Shown here: one piece after another, positions 1-11,592 of the stretch
Numbering within the stretch: the first letter of the stretch is position 1
How the letters are laid out: every line of letters begins with the position of its first letter
Source: DATBQN01 sp963799925
GTDB taxonomy: Bacteria > Acidobacteriota > Thermoanaerobaculia > Multivoradales > UBA5704
Assembly: GCA_963799925.1 (NCBI GenBank)
Contig: CAWCYZ010000001.1
Location: 248,001-312,000 of the forward strand
Reading direction: 5' to 3'
DNA: 64,000 nucleotides
Notes under the pieces: generated by a model
Database searches by the model: none
The model's input: only the letters and a program-made list of their open reading frames with translations
Told to the model about the DNA's origin: nothing
Made by a program: the position numbers and the translations under genes

Positions 1-802
1 CGCCTCGCCGTGGCGCAGGCCGGTATAGCCGGCGGCCGACTCGATGGCATGGCCGAGAGTGTGGCCGAAGTTGAGGAGCCGCCGCTCGCCCGCTTCCTCC
101 GGGTCGCGCTCGACGACGGCGACCTTGGCCGCCGCGGCCGCGGCGGCGACGGGCGCGAGGGAGGACGGGGCGCCGGCGAGGATCGCGGCGAGGTCCTCTT
201 CGATCCGCGCCAGCAGGCCGACGTCGAGGAGCGCCGCCATCTTGATCGCCTCGACGAGCCCGGAGCGCAGCTCCTCGCGCGGCAGAGTGGCGAGGAGAGC
301 GGTGTCGGCGACCACCATCTCCGGGTGGTGGAAGAGGCCGACCGTGTTCTTCCCCTCCGGCAGGTCGACCGCCGTCTTGCCGCCGATCGCCGCGTCGACC
401 TGGGCGAGGAGCGTGGTCGGCACCTGGACGAAGGAGATGCCGCGCAGGAAGCAGCCGGAGACGAACCCCCCGAGGTCGCCGACGCTGCCGCCGCCGAAGG
501 CGATCAGCCGGCTGTCGCGCTTGCCGCCGGCGGCGACCATCTCGCGCCACAGCCGCGTCGGCGACATCGCACCGTCTTCGCCGCCTCGCCGTCGGGGACG
601 GTCAGCGCCACCCGGCGCGCCGCGCCGGCCCCGAGCGACTCCAGGGTCGCCCCGTGCAGTGCGAGGAGGTTGGGCGTCGAGAGGACGAAGAGCGTGCGGC
701 CGGCGGTCCACGCCGCGAGGTGCGCCCGCGCCTCGTCCAGGGCCCCCTCGCCGATCAGGATCGGCGTGGTGCCGCCGGGATGGCGGAGGGCGAGGTGGCC
801 CG

Positions 803-806
<4 letters not shown>
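1..806 (-). CDS. aroB: 3-dehydroquinate synthase, 3' end outside the window, one frameshift
   Basis: Second step of the shikimate pathway: NAD- and metal-dependent cyclisation of DAHP to 3-dehydroquinate in the cytosol. Visible family signatures are FGGGSVGDLGGF, QVPTTLLAQVDAAIGGKTAV, GKNTVGLFH and the metal-ligand stretch LNFGHTLGHAIE. The start is probably TTG at 806, whose TTGA overlaps the TGA of aspS, giving translational coupling. The reading frame is broken near position 571: after GEAAKTV the frame must shift to continue with MSPTRLWREMVAAGG. Comparison with the usual spacing KTV...LW suggests two extra bases rather than a deletion. The C-terminal part lies beyond base 1. Identity is firm; whether the frameshift is real or a sequence error is open. 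Confidence 0.92.
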
Positions 807-2634
<1,828 letters not shown>

Positions 2635-2641
<7 letters not shown>

Positions 2642-3177
2642 TCGTCTCCTCTCCGAGCCTCTCCGAGAGCCTCCAGATAGCGATCCTTCAAGGCCACGTA
2701 GCGGTCGCGGGTGTCGGCGATGCGCTGCGTCTCCTCGGCGGTCAGCGGCCGCGCCACCCGCGCCGGGACGCCGAGTGCCAGGTGACCGGCGGGGACGCGG
2801 TGGCCCGGCGCCACCACCGCCCCGGCCCCCACCTGCGCTCCCGCCTCGACCACCGCGCCGTCGAGCACCCGCGCGCCGATGCCGATGAGCGCCCCGTCCT
2901 CGATCGTGCAGCCGTGGAGCACCGCCTGGTGCCCGACGACGACCCCGGCGCCGACGGTCAGCGGATGGCGCTCGTGGGTGACGTGGAGCACGGCGCCGTC
3001 CTGGACGTTGGTCGCCGCGCCGATGCGGATCCAGTGGACGTCGCCCCGCGCCACGCTGTGGAACCAGAACGAGACGTCGTCGCCCACCAGGACGTCGCCG
3101 ACGACGTGGGCGCCGGGCGCCAGGAACACTCGCGCCCCCAGCCGCGGCAGGCGGCCCGCATAGGGATGGACCGGCAT
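2635..3177 (-). CDS. gamma-carbonic anhydrase / LbH acetyltransferase-like protein (YrdA family)
   Basis: A 180-residue left-handed beta-helix protein built from hexapeptide repeats (for example VGDDVS, IGAATN, VGAGVV, IGIGAR, VGAGAV). The conserved His set of the gamma-carbonic anhydrase family is visible (VLHVTHERHPL and GVVVGHQAVLHGC), consistent with a zinc site at the trimer interface. The C-terminal helix follows LGVPARVARPL. The family includes true carbonic anhydrases and catalytically silent relatives, so activity is not assured. Its stop overlaps the start of aspS; the secreted protein gene upstream ends 4 bases before its ATG. Confidence 0.9.
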
Positions 3178-3181
3178 CGTC

Positions 3182-3769
3182 TCAAGGCTTGGGCGAAGCC
3201 GCCGCCGGCCGCGCCGAGAAGAGCACCCGCTCGTAGGCCGGCCGGAGCTTGGCGAACTCGTCCCGCTTGGCGCCGCCGATGAAGTCGACGCTGGTCCTCG
3301 GGAGCGGCAGCTTGAGCGTCAGCGTGCTCCGCGCCTGGTCGCCGCTGCCGCTGTCCATCTGGATCAGGATGCCCTTGACACCGCCCACCTCGCGCACCTC
3401 GACGACCGGCGCCGACCAGCTGTTGTCGGCGGCGTCGTTGGCCTTGATGGAGGCGACGGTCGCCGCCGGATCGGCGAGAGAGACCGGGCTGATGCGGACG
3501 TAGACCAGGCGCGGGTCGTTCGGCGGCTGGGCTTCGGCCGGCCCGAGCCAGATGCCCGGCGACTCCTTGATCTGATGGACCTGCCAGCCGGCGGGGATCT
3601 CGACGGTGTAGGGGAAGGGCTGGCCGCTCGCCCCCGGCAGCTCGATGCGGTGATAGCCCGCGGAGTCGGCGGCGGCGGGCGCCGGCGCCTTCGCGGGCTG
3701 AGCGGCGGCGAGCAGGGCGGTCGAGGCGAGTGCGGCGGCGGCGAGGGCGGTCAGGGCTCTCTGCGACAT
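3182..3769 (-). CDS. secreted protein of unknown function
   Basis: The 195-residue product begins with a typical signal peptide: MSQRALTALAAAALASTALL followed by an Ala-rich cleavage region near AAQPAKA. The mature part starts with a Pro/Ala-rich linker and then a compact alpha/beta domain with YTVEIPAGWQVHQIKESPG, reminiscent of the PsbP/DcrB-like fold (a short amphipathic sheet after FxxxxPxGW). That similarity is by pattern only. It heads the leftward operon with the gamma-carbonic anhydrase, aspS and aroB, 4 bases upstream of the next gene. No catalytic residues are recognised, and no Cys follows the signal peptide, so it is probably periplasmic rather than a lipoprotein. Confidence 0.7.
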   Translation of the reverse strand: MSQRALTALAAAALASTALLAAAQPAKAPAPAAADSAGYHRIELPGASGQPFPYTVEIPAGWQVHQIKESPGIWLGPAEAQPPNDPRLVYVRISPVSLADPAATVASIKANDAADNSWSAPVVEVREVGGVKGILIQMDSGSGDQARSTLTLKLPLPRTSVDFIGGAKRDEFAKLRPAYERVLFSARPAAASPKP

Positions 3770-3873
3770 CGTGGATCGCTCCCAAGGGAAGATTCGGTCG
3801 GGCGCCGGCGCGCGGCTCCGCGGCTACGGCACGGGACCCGGGCGGCGCCCGAAGCATGGCATAAAATCCATCG

Positions 3874-4641
3874 GTGACAAACGGCGGCACCCGCGCTCCC
3901 GGCGCGCCGACGGTCGACGTGGTGATCCCGGCGCTCGACGAGGAGGCCTCGCTTCCTCTGGTCCTCGCCGGCCTGCCGAGCGACCGCGTGCGGCGCGTCG
4001 TGGTGGCGGACAACGGCTCGACCGACGGCACGGCGCGGGCGGCGGCGGCGGGCGGGGCGATCGTCGTCGCCGCGCCGCGGCGGGGTTACGGCAGCGCCTG
4101 CCTCGCCGCCCTCGACTACCTGCGCCGCACCGGGCCGCCGGCCTTCGTCGCCTTCGTCGACGCCGACTATTCGGACCATCCGGAGGAGCTGCCGCTCCTC
4201 CTCGCGCCGCTCGCCGCCGGCGCGGCCGACCTCGTCATCGGCTCGCGCGTCCTCGGGCGGCGCGAGCGCGGCGCCCTCCTCCCCCAGGCGCGGGCCGGGA
4301 ACCTCGTCGCCTGCCTCCTCATCCGGCTCCTCTATGGCCACCGCTACACCGATCTCGGGCCCTTCCGCGCCGCGCGCTGGGAGGCGCTCGAGCGGCTGGC
4401 CATGGCGGACCCCGACTTCGGCTGGACCGCCGAGATGCAGGTCAAGGCCCTGGCCGCCGGACTGCGGGTGGTCGAGGTGCCCGTCTCCTACCGCCGGCGG
4501 GTGGGGGTGTCGAAGATCACCGGCACCGTCGCGGGGACGCTGCGCGCCGGCTATAAGATCCTCTGGACCGTGCTTCGCCATGGTCTGATGGCGCGGACGG
4601 CCCGAGCGGGAGAGCGAGCGAGAGAGCGAGCGCAGCGATGA
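3874..4641 (+). CDS. family 2 glycosyltransferase (polyprenyl-phosphate hexose synthase-like)
   Basis: GT-A fold enzyme of 255 residues. Visible motifs are the nucleotide-binding VDVVIPALDEEASL, DNGSTDGT, the DXD-like FVDADYSDHPEEL and a C-terminal SYRRRVGVSKITGTV, typical of dolichyl-phosphate-mannose-synthase-like GT2 enzymes that move a sugar from a nucleotide to a lipid carrier at the inner face of the membrane. One hydrophobic segment lies near AGNLVACLLIRLLYG. Translation starts at GTG; no nearby ATG fits. Its TGA overlaps the ATG of the next gene (ATGA), so the pair is translationally coupled. The acceptor cannot be told from sequence. Confidence 0.87.
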   Translation: MTNGGTRAPGAPTVDVVIPALDEEASLPLVLAGLPSDRVRRVVVADNGSTDGTARAAAAGGAIVVAAPRRGYGSACLAALDYLRRTGPPAFVAFVDADYSDHPEELPLLLAPLAAGAADLVIGSRVLGRRERGALLPQARAGNLVACLLIRLLYGHRYTDLGPFRAARWEALERLAMADPDFGWTAEMQVKALAAGLRVVEVPVSYRRRVGVSKITGTVAGTLRAGYKILWTVLRHGLMARTARAGERARERAQR

Positions 4642-5072
4642 GCGAGCCGATCCGATCCACCACCGACGTCGAGGTCCGCTACGTCGAGACCGATCAGATG
4701 GGGGTCGTCCACCACGCCAACTACGTCGCCTGGTTCGAGCTGGCGCGGACCCACCTCTGCGCCCTGTCGGGCTACCGCTACGCCGACATCGAGAAGCTGG
4801 GATATCTGCTGATGGTGACGGGCGTCGAGGTGCGCTACCGCCGGCCGGCCCACTACGGCGAGACCGTCGCCGTCGTCTGCTGGGGCGAGCGGCTGATGAG
4901 CCGCGGCGTCCGCTTCGCCTACGAGGTGCGGCTCGGCGGCGAGATCCTGGCGACCGGCGCCACCGACCACGTCTGGATCGAGGCCGCCACCGGCCGCCCC
5001 TGCCGCACCCCCGAGCCGGTGCGCGAGCCCTTCCGCCGGCTGGCGGGGCTCGCCGCAGAGGCTGCTGGCTAA
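4638..5072 (+). CDS. acyl-CoA thioesterase, YbgC/FadM-type hotdog fold
   Basis: A 144-residue single hotdog-domain protein. The signature of the 4-hydroxybenzoyl-CoA thioesterase family is clear: VRYVETDQMGVVHHANYVAWFELART, with the Asp in TDQMG as expected catalytic residue. The family hydrolyses short- to medium-chain acyl-CoAs or acyl-ACPs in the cytosol. It overlaps the upstream glycosyltransferase by four bases. After the stop the DNA carries short direct repeats of GGCT(G/A)A, about 5070-5115, of no evident role. Confidence 0.92.
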   Translation: MSEPIRSTTDVEVRYVETDQMGVVHHANYVAWFELARTHLCALSGYRYADIEKLGYLLMVTGVEVRYRRPAHYGETVAVVCWGERLMSRGVRFAYEVRLGGEILATGATDHVWIEAATGRPCRTPEPVREPFRRLAGLAAEAAG

Positions 5073-5238
5073 GGGCTGGCTAAGGCCGGCTGAGGCTGAC
5101 TAAGACTGGCTGAGGCTGGAGACCGCCGCGCTCCCGGCCGCACCGGACGCGGTCCGCGATCCGCCCGGCGCCGCGCTCCGTACCTCCAAGCGTACGCTGT
5201 CCCGGTGCGTCCCACCGGCCGAAAAAGGAGATCCGACG

Positions 5239-5778
5239 ATGAGATTCAAGCCCTTCCACGCCGTGGCCCTCGCCGCGGCGCTCGTCCTGCCGATCGCGGC
5301 GGCGATGTCCGCCGGCGCCGCCAAGGCCGCCGTGCCGGCGCCGGCAGGCGCCGCGGCTCCCGGTGCCGTGCCCGTCGTCTACACCGACAAGGTGGTCAAG
5401 AGCGATGCCGAGTGGAAGAAGATCCTCTCCCCCGCGCAGTACAGCATCCTGCGCCAGGCGGGCACCGAGCCCGCGGGCACCAGCCCGCTCCTCAACGTCC
5501 ACGCCAAGGGGGTCTTCGTCTGCGCCGCCTGCGGCCAGCTCCTCTACAGCTCGGACACCAAGTTCGAGTCCGGCACCGGCTGGCCGAGCTTCTGGAAGCC
5601 GTTCTCGCCGAGGAGCATCCTCACCAAGACCGACTCGACCTTCGGCATGGAGCGCACCGAGGTCCTCTGCAGCCGCTGCGGCGGCCACCTGGGCCACGTC
5701 TTCGACGACGGCCCGCGGCCGACCGGCCTGCGCTACTGCATGAACGGCCTGGCGCTCAAGTTCGTGCCGACGAAGTAG
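5239..5778 (+). CDS. msrB: exported peptide-methionine (R)-S-oxide reductase
   Basis: MsrB reduces the R epimer of methionine sulfoxide in proteins. The 179-residue product begins with a signal peptide (MRFKPFHAVALAAALVLPI...), so it is predicted periplasmic or membrane-tethered. The mature domain has both zinc-ligand pairs (CAAC and CSRC), FESGTGWPSFW, and the catalytic Cys at residue 167 in GLRYCMNG. A good Shine-Dalgarno (AAAAAGGAG) precedes the ATG. Residue choice after the catalytic Cys (MNGLAL instead of the common MNSASL) differs from the cytosolic paralogue 53 bp downstream, so the two may differ in partner. Periplasmic MsrB would need an electron donor, which is not seen nearby. Confidence 0.95.
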   Translation: MRFKPFHAVALAAALVLPIAAAMSAGAAKAAVPAPAGAAAPGAVPVVYTDKVVKSDAEWKKILSPAQYSILRQAGTEPAGTSPLLNVHAKGVFVCAACGQLLYSSDTKFESGTGWPSFWKPFSPRSILTKTDSTFGMERTEVLCSRCGGHLGHVFDDGPRPTGLRYCMNGLALKFVPTK

Positions 5779-5831
5779 AGGTGCGCCGCACGGCCGGGAA
5801 CGCTTCGTCACGCCCGCTTGTTAGGAGAGGC

Positions 5832-6260
<429 letters not shown>

Positions 6261-6355
6261 GGCGGCAGAGGGGCGACGGCGGACCCGCGGGCGGGTCCAA
6301 TCCGCGAGCCGCCCGCGCGGCCTGCGTCTCCGCCTGCGCTAGAATCCAACCCGGG

Positions 6356-7767
6356 ATGACGAGGAACGAGCGCGGCCGCCGCGGGTCCAACCGGCCCGGT
6401 TTCCTGGCCCTCGCCGTCTTCGCGGGGCTCGCCGCCGCCCTCCCCGCCGCCGCCCAGGTCACCCTCGGCGGCGCCCTCCCGGCGCCGGCTCCCCTCTTCC
6501 CGCCGGACAACGGGTGGAACGTCGACGTCAGCGCCGCGCCGGTCGACGCGCACAGCGCCGGCTTCATCGGCTTCGTCGGCGCCGCCCGCGGCCTCCACCC
6601 GGACTTCGGGGGCGACGTCGATCCCGCGGACCCGCTCGCCGGCATCTACGGCTTCCCCTACGTCGTCGTCCCCGGCGCTCAGCCGCTCGAGACGGTGACC
6701 TTCGTCGAGTTCGACGACCAGAGCGACCACGGCGCGCCCGGCCGGCCGGCCGGCTACCCGATCCCCGTCGCGGCGCGCACCCAGCCGAAGTGGATCGAGG
6801 CCGGCGCGCCCGGCGGCGGCGACGGCAACGACGACCACCTGCTGATCGTCGACCGCGACAACCGGATCCTCTTCGAGCTCTACCACGCGCACTGGAGCGT
6901 CGACCACTGGGAGGCGGGCTCGGGCGCCATCTTCTCGCTCGACAGCGACGCCCGCCGGCCGGACACCTGGACCTCGGCCGACGCCGCCGGCCTCGCCATC
7001 CTTCCGGGCCTGGTGCGCTACGACGAGGCGTTCGGCGGCGGCCCCATCCGGCACGCCTTCCGCTGCACCGTGCGGGCGTCGAACGGCTACGTCTACCCCG
7101 CCTCGCACGACGCGGGCTCGACCCCGGGCGCCCTGCCGATGGGGGCGCGCCTGCGCCTCAAGCCGGGCAAGGACATCTCCGGCTATGCGCCGGAGGCGCA
7201 GCGCATCTTCCAGGCGATGAAGACCTACGGGCTGATCGTCGCCGACAACGGCAGCGACATGTACGTCCAGGGGACCTACGACACGCGCTGGAACAACGAC
7301 GTCCTGAACCCGGCCTTCGCCTCGCTCGCGGCGGGCGACTTCGAGGTCGTCCAGCTCGGCTGGAAGCCGCCGGTCGCGACCGCCGCGGGGCCGCTCGACT
7401 TCTATACCGTGGCGCCCTGCCGCCTGCTCGACACCCGCGACCCGAGCGGCCCCTACGGCGGTCCCGCCGTGCCGCCGGGGAGCCAGCGGGTGATCGCCGC
7501 CGCCGGCCGCTGCGGCGTGCCGGGCGATGCGCGGGCCGTCGCGGTCAACGTCACCGTGGTCGACCCCGCCGCCGCCGGCGACCTGCGCTTCTTCCCCGGC
7601 AACGCCGAGGCGCCGAACACCAGCGCCATCAACTTCGGCCCCGGCGCCACGCGCGCCAACAATGCCATCCTGATGCTCGCCTCGAGCGGCAGCGGCACGA
7701 CGGCGGTGCAGAACGACGCGCGCCGGCGACCCACCTGATCGTCGACGTCAGCGGATACTTTCGCTAA
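6356..7767 (+). CDS. secreted protein with C-terminal LLDTR...DVSGYF domain (frameshift near the 3' end)
   Basis: About 465 residues. A signal peptide (GFLALAVFAGLAAALPAAAQ) is followed by a beta-rich domain of roughly 320 residues with no recognised catalytic motif; conserved-looking stretches are FPPDNGWNVDV, HAHWSVDHWEAGSGAIF and ADNGSDMYVQGTYDTRW. The last 115 residues form a domain known from actinobacterial and acidobacterial surface proteins: FYTVAPCRLLDTRDP, then AVNVTVV and finally DVSGYF. The last 13 codons are in a different frame from the rest: the main frame stops at 7738, and THLIVDVSGYFR continues only after a shift near 7720, probably two extra bases. Probably a cell-surface or secreted protein; substrate unknown. 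Confidence 0.75.
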
Positions 7768-7794
7768 GCCCCGAAACTGGAGAACGGAGGGAGC

Positions 7795-9273
7795 ATGGGA
7801 GCGCGCGGACACACGCGATCGGACCTGCAGGCGATCGCCCACAAGGCCATGGTGGACCAGGGGCTCGAGCCCGACTTCTCGCCGGCCGAGCTCGCCGAGC
7901 TCGCCCGCATCGCCGGCCCGGCGGTGCCCGCCGCCGCTGCCGCCGACGCCACGCGCGACCTGCGCCAGCTCCTCTGGTCGTCGATCGACAACGACGATTC
8001 GCGCGACCTCGACCAGCTCGAGGTCGCCGAGGCCCTGCCCGGCGGCGCGACGAAGGTGATGGTCGCCATCGCCGACGTCGACGCGCTGGTCGCCAAGGGC
8101 AGCGCGATCGATGCCCACGCGCAGCAGAACACCACCTCGGTCTACACCGCGGCCGAGATCTTCCCCATGCTCCCCGAGCGCCTGTCGACCGATCTGACCT
8201 CGCTCGCCGACGGGCAGGACCGCCTCGCCGTGGTGACGGAGATGACGGTCGAGACGGACGGCTCGGTGTCGAGCTCGGAGGTCTACCGCGCCTTCGTCCA
8301 CAACCACGCCAAGCTCGCCTACCCGAGCGTCGGCGCCTGGCTCGAGGGCCAGGGCCCGCTCCCCGGCGCGGCGGCCAAGGTCGCCGGGATGGAGGAGCAG
8401 CTCAAGATCCAGGACGCCGCCGCGCAGCACCTGCGCAAGCTGCGCCAGGACCGCGGCGCCCTCGGGCTCGAGACCATCCAGGCGCACGCCACCTTCGACG
8501 GCGAGCTGATCACCGGCCTCGAGGAGGATCGGCCGAACCGCGCCAAGCAGCTCATCGAGGACTTCATGATCGCGGCCAACGGCGTCATCGCGGAGCTCCT
8601 CGCCGCGAAGCGCCTGCCGTCGCTGCGCCGCGTGGTGCGGACGCCCAAGCGCTGGGACCGCATCGTCGAGCTCGCCTCCCGCTACCACGAGCAGCTCCCC
8701 GCCGAGGCCGACTCGAAGGCCCTCGCCGACTTCCTCGAGCGGCGGCGCCGGGCCGACCCCGAGCGTTTCCCCGACCTCTCGCTCGCCGTGGTCAAGCTCC
8801 TGGGCGCGGGCGAGTACGTGGTCGACCCGCCGGGCGGCGAAGCGCCGGGGCACTTCGGCCTCGCGGTGCGCGACTACACCCACTCGACCGCCCCCAACCG
8901 CCGCTACCCGGACGTCATCACCCAGCGGCTGGTCAAGGCGGCGCTCGCCGCGGCGCCGGTGCCCTATTCGGTCGCCGAGCTCGCCGCGCTCGCCACGCAC
9001 TGCACCGAGCAGGAGGACGCCGCCAACAAGGTCGAGCGGCGGGTGCAGAAGTCGGCGGCGGCCCTCCTCCTCGAGCACCGCATCGGCCAGTTCTTCGACG
9101 GCATCGTCACCGGCGCCTCGGACAAGGGGACCTGGGTGCGGATCGTCGCCCCGCCGGTCGAGGGGAAGGTGGTCCACGGCGAGCACGGGATGGACGTCGG
9201 CGACCACGTCCGCGTCAAGCTCGTCGGCGCCGACGTCGACCAGGGCTTCATCGACTTCGCCCGCGCCCAGTAG
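7795..9273 (+). CDS. RNB-domain exoribonuclease (RNase II/R family)
   Basis: The product (492 residues) is shorter than classic RNase R or II. The catalytic RNB signature is intact: SSIDNDDSRDLDQLE holds the cluster of Asp residues that bind Mg2+ for 3'-5' hydrolysis of RNA. Downstream are the family's YxHxTAPNRRYPD (here DYTHSTAPNRRYPDVITQRL) and a C-terminal S1-like segment (FDGIVTGASDKGTWVRIV). The N-terminal cold-shock domains are missing, and residues 1-65 form a short helical leader instead. Such compact RNB proteins occur in Acidobacteriota and Deltaproteobacteria. A Shine-Dalgarno (GGAGAACGGAGGG) precedes the ATG. aroC follows after 13 bp and is probably co-transcribed. Confidence 0.9.
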   Translation: MGARGHTRSDLQAIAHKAMVDQGLEPDFSPAELAELARIAGPAVPAAAAADATRDLRQLLWSSIDNDDSRDLDQLEVAEALPGGATKVMVAIADVDALVAKGSAIDAHAQQNTTSVYTAAEIFPMLPERLSTDLTSLADGQDRLAVVTEMTVETDGSVSSSEVYRAFVHNHAKLAYPSVGAWLEGQGPLPGAAAKVAGMEEQLKIQDAAAQHLRKLRQDRGALGLETIQAHATFDGELITGLEEDRPNRAKQLIEDFMIAANGVIAELLAAKRLPSLRRVVRTPKRWDRIVELASRYHEQLPAEADSKALADFLERRRRADPERFPDLSLAVVKLLGAGEYVVDPPGGEAPGHFGLAVRDYTHSTAPNRRYPDVITQRLVKAALAAAPVPYSVAELAALATHCTEQEDAANKVERRVQKSAAALLLEHRIGQFFDGIVTGASDKGTWVRIVAPPVEGKVVHGEHGMDVGDHVRVKLVGADVDQGFIDFARAQ

Positions 9274-9286
9274 CCGGCCGACCGCG

Positions 9287-10471
9287 ATGCCGCGCCTGAC
9301 CCTGACCACCGGCGGCGAGAGCCACGGCCCGGGCCTGACCGCCGTGCTCGCCGGCATGCCGGCGGGTCTCGGCGTCGACTTCGCCTTCCTCGCCCGCGAG
9401 ATGGCCCGCCGCCAGCACGGCTTCGGCCGCGGCCGCCGCATGGCGATCGAGCAAGACCGGGCGGAGATCCGCGGCGGCGTGCGCGGCGGCGAGACGCTCG
9501 GCTCCCCCATCGTGCTGTGGGTCGAGAACCGCGACCACGAGAGCTGGCGCGGGGTGATGGGAGCGGAGGAGATCGACCCGCGGCTGGCCGAGAACCGCCG
9601 CCTCAAGGCGCCGCGCCCCGGCCACGCCGATCTCGCCGGGGGGATCAAGTACCTGCGCCGCGACCTGCGCGACATCCTCGAGCGCGCCTCGGCGCGGGAG
9701 ACCGCGGCGCGGGTGGCGGCGGGGGCGCTCGCCAAGCTCCTGCTGCGCGAGGTCGGGGTCGAGATCCGCAGCGGCGTCCGCTCGCTGGGACCGATCGGAG
9801 CGGACCGCGCCGTCCCCAGCTGGGAGGACCTTCTCCGCGTCGACGAGGAGTCGCCGCTGCGCGCCGTCGACCGCGAGCTGGAGCCCGCGATGGTCGCCCT
9901 CGTCGAGCGGGCACAGAAGGAGGGCGAGACCCTCGGCGGCGCGGTCACCGTGATCGCCCACGGAGCCCATGGCATGCCGGTGGGGCTCGGCTCGCACGTC
10001 CAGTGGAGCGAGAAGCTCGACGGCCGGCTAGCCCAGGCGGTGATGTCGGTGCCGGCGGTCAAGGCGGTCGAGATCGGCGCCGGCATCGCGGCGAGCGGCG
10101 GCTGGGGGAGCGACGCCCACGACGCCATCGGCTACGCCAACGGCGGCTTCACCCGCCCGACCAACCGCGCCGGCGGCCTCGAGGGCGGCATCACCAACGG
10201 CGAGGACCTGGTGATCACCGCCTACAAGAAGCCGATCGCGACCTTGAGGAAGGGCCTGCCGAGCGTCGACCTCGACACGCTGGAGCCGCACGCCTCGCAG
10301 TACGAGCGGAGCGACGTCACCGCGCTCCCCGCCGCCGGGGTCATCGCCGAGGCGATGGTCGCCCTGGTCCTGGCCGACGCCCTGCTCGACAAGCTCGGGG
10401 GCGACTCGCTCGCCGAGGTGAAGGCCCATTGGGAGGCGAGCCGCGCTCTCGAGCGTGCCTGGCCGCGCTAG
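9287..10471 (+). CDS. aroC: chorismate synthase
   Basis: Last step of the shikimate pathway: FMN-dependent 1,4-elimination of phosphate from EPSP to give chorismate. The 394-residue length is normal for the long bacterial form. Signatures: TTGGESHGPGL at the N-terminus, RRQHGFGRGRRM, the phosphate/flavin-binding RPGHADLAGGIKY, ERASARETAARVAAG and GGITNGEDLVI. It lies 13 bp after the ribonuclease gene. aroB sits about 9 kb away on the other strand, so shikimate genes are scattered. Confidence 0.97.
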   Translation: MPRLTLTTGGESHGPGLTAVLAGMPAGLGVDFAFLAREMARRQHGFGRGRRMAIEQDRAEIRGGVRGGETLGSPIVLWVENRDHESWRGVMGAEEIDPRLAENRRLKAPRPGHADLAGGIKYLRRDLRDILERASARETAARVAAGALAKLLLREVGVEIRSGVRSLGPIGADRAVPSWEDLLRVDEESPLRAVDRELEPAMVALVERAQKEGETLGGAVTVIAHGAHGMPVGLGSHVQWSEKLDGRLAQAVMSVPAVKAVEIGAGIAASGGWGSDAHDAIGYANGGFTRPTNRAGGLEGGITNGEDLVITAYKKPIATLRKGLPSVDLDTLEPHASQYERSDVTALPAAGVIAEAMVALVLADALLDKLGGDSLAEVKAHWEASRALERAWPR

Positions 10472-10565
10472 CCGGAACACATCGCCGATGGCTCCCTGCT
10501 TGCAGGAGCCGCCGCATGAGGCGGGGCTCCGGCAACGGCACGGAGCCGCGTTCCCGCCGAGGAGG

Positions 10566-11537
10566 ATGCATGCCGAGCCGTCGCGGGGTTCCATCTTTGC
10601 CGTCCTGCTGCTCTCAGGAGCGACCGTTCTCTCCACCTTGCCGGCCGCGGCGCAGCCCACGGAGCCGCTCCGCGGGCCCGCCGCGGAGCAGACGGCTCCT
10701 GCCGCTCCGGCAACGCCGCCGGCGCCCGTCCCGGCGGATGCGGACGCCGCGCCGAGTCATGCGGACGCCGCGCCGAGTCCTGCGGACGTCGCCCCGGCTC
10801 CCGAGACCCCGTTCACCCTCCACGAAGCCGGCCATCTCCTCGCCCTCGACGCCCGGACGGTGCTGGGAGCGCCGTTGCGCTGGGACGGCCGCGACTGGGG
10901 GCGCTTCGGCCTGGTGGCGCTCGGGGTGGGCGGCGTGGCGCTCGCCGACCGCGGCATCCGCGACCGCGAGCTCAGGGACCACAGCAAGACGGCGAACGAC
11001 GTGGCGCGCATCGCCGAGCCGTTCGGCGCCGAGGACTCGATCGTCGTCCTCGGCGGCTTCTACCTCGGGGGGCTCCTCTCGGGCGACACGCGCGCCCGGG
11101 ACGCCGGCTTCGACGGCGCCGTCGCCAGCCTCACGAGCGCCGTCATCACCTCGGTCGTGAAGGAGGTCGTCGGGCGCAAGCGCCCCAACCAGGCGATCGG
11201 GGCCTTCGACTTCCGGCCTTTCGGCGGCAGCGCCTCCTTCCCCTCCGGGCACACCACGCAGGCCTTCGCCGTCGCCTCGGCGATCGCCACCTCCTACGAC
11301 TCGAAATGGGTGGCGGTCGGGAGCTACGGCGTCGCGACCCTGGTGGGCTTCGCGCGCGTCCACCACCAGGCGCATTTCGCCTCGGACGTCGTGGCGGGGG
11401 CGGCGATCGGCACCGCGGTCGGACGGACGGTGGTGCTGACCAACCGGTGGGAGCGGCAGAAGCACGCTCGCGTCACGATCGGCCCGGCGCTCGGGCCCCG
11501 CAGCCAGCCGGGCCTGGCCCTCGCCGCCAGCTTCTGA
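10566..11537 (+). CDS. PAP2-family phosphatase with signal peptide and Ala/Pro/Asp repeat linker
   Basis: Acid phosphatase/vanadium-haloperoxidase fold acting on lipid phosphates, such as phosphatidate or undecaprenyl diphosphate, at the outer face of the membrane. All three active-site motifs are present: KEVVGRKRP, PSGHTTQAF and ARVHHQAHFASDVVAG. The start at 10566 gives 323 residues with a signal sequence (SIFAVLLLSGATVLSTLPAAA). A linker holds three near-identical 21-bp repeats encoding ADAAPSH/ADAAPSP/ADVAPAP (about 10740-10800), a likely site of length variation. The Shine-Dalgarno-like GGAGG abuts ATG 10566 directly, so the exact start is uncertain. Confidence 0.88.
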   Translation: MHAEPSRGSIFAVLLLSGATVLSTLPAAAQPTEPLRGPAAEQTAPAAPATPPAPVPADADAAPSHADAAPSPADVAPAPETPFTLHEAGHLLALDARTVLGAPLRWDGRDWGRFGLVALGVGGVALADRGIRDRELRDHSKTANDVARIAEPFGAEDSIVVLGGFYLGGLLSGDTRARDAGFDGAVASLTSAVITSVVKEVVGRKRPNQAIGAFDFRPFGGSASFPSGHTTQAFAVASAIATSYDSKWVAVGSYGVATLVGFARVHHQAHFASDVVAGAAIGTAVGRTVVLTNRWERQKHARVTIGPALGPRSQPGLALAASF

Positions 11538-11592
11538 AGCCGCCGCCAGCGGGGCGGCCAGGCGCTGCGGCGGGGAACCGCGGTTCTCCGGC

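Noticed and set aside
7453..10128. 891-codon minus-strand frame across the RNB and aroC genes
   Set aside because: A shadow of two well-conserved genes; no domain is recognisable.
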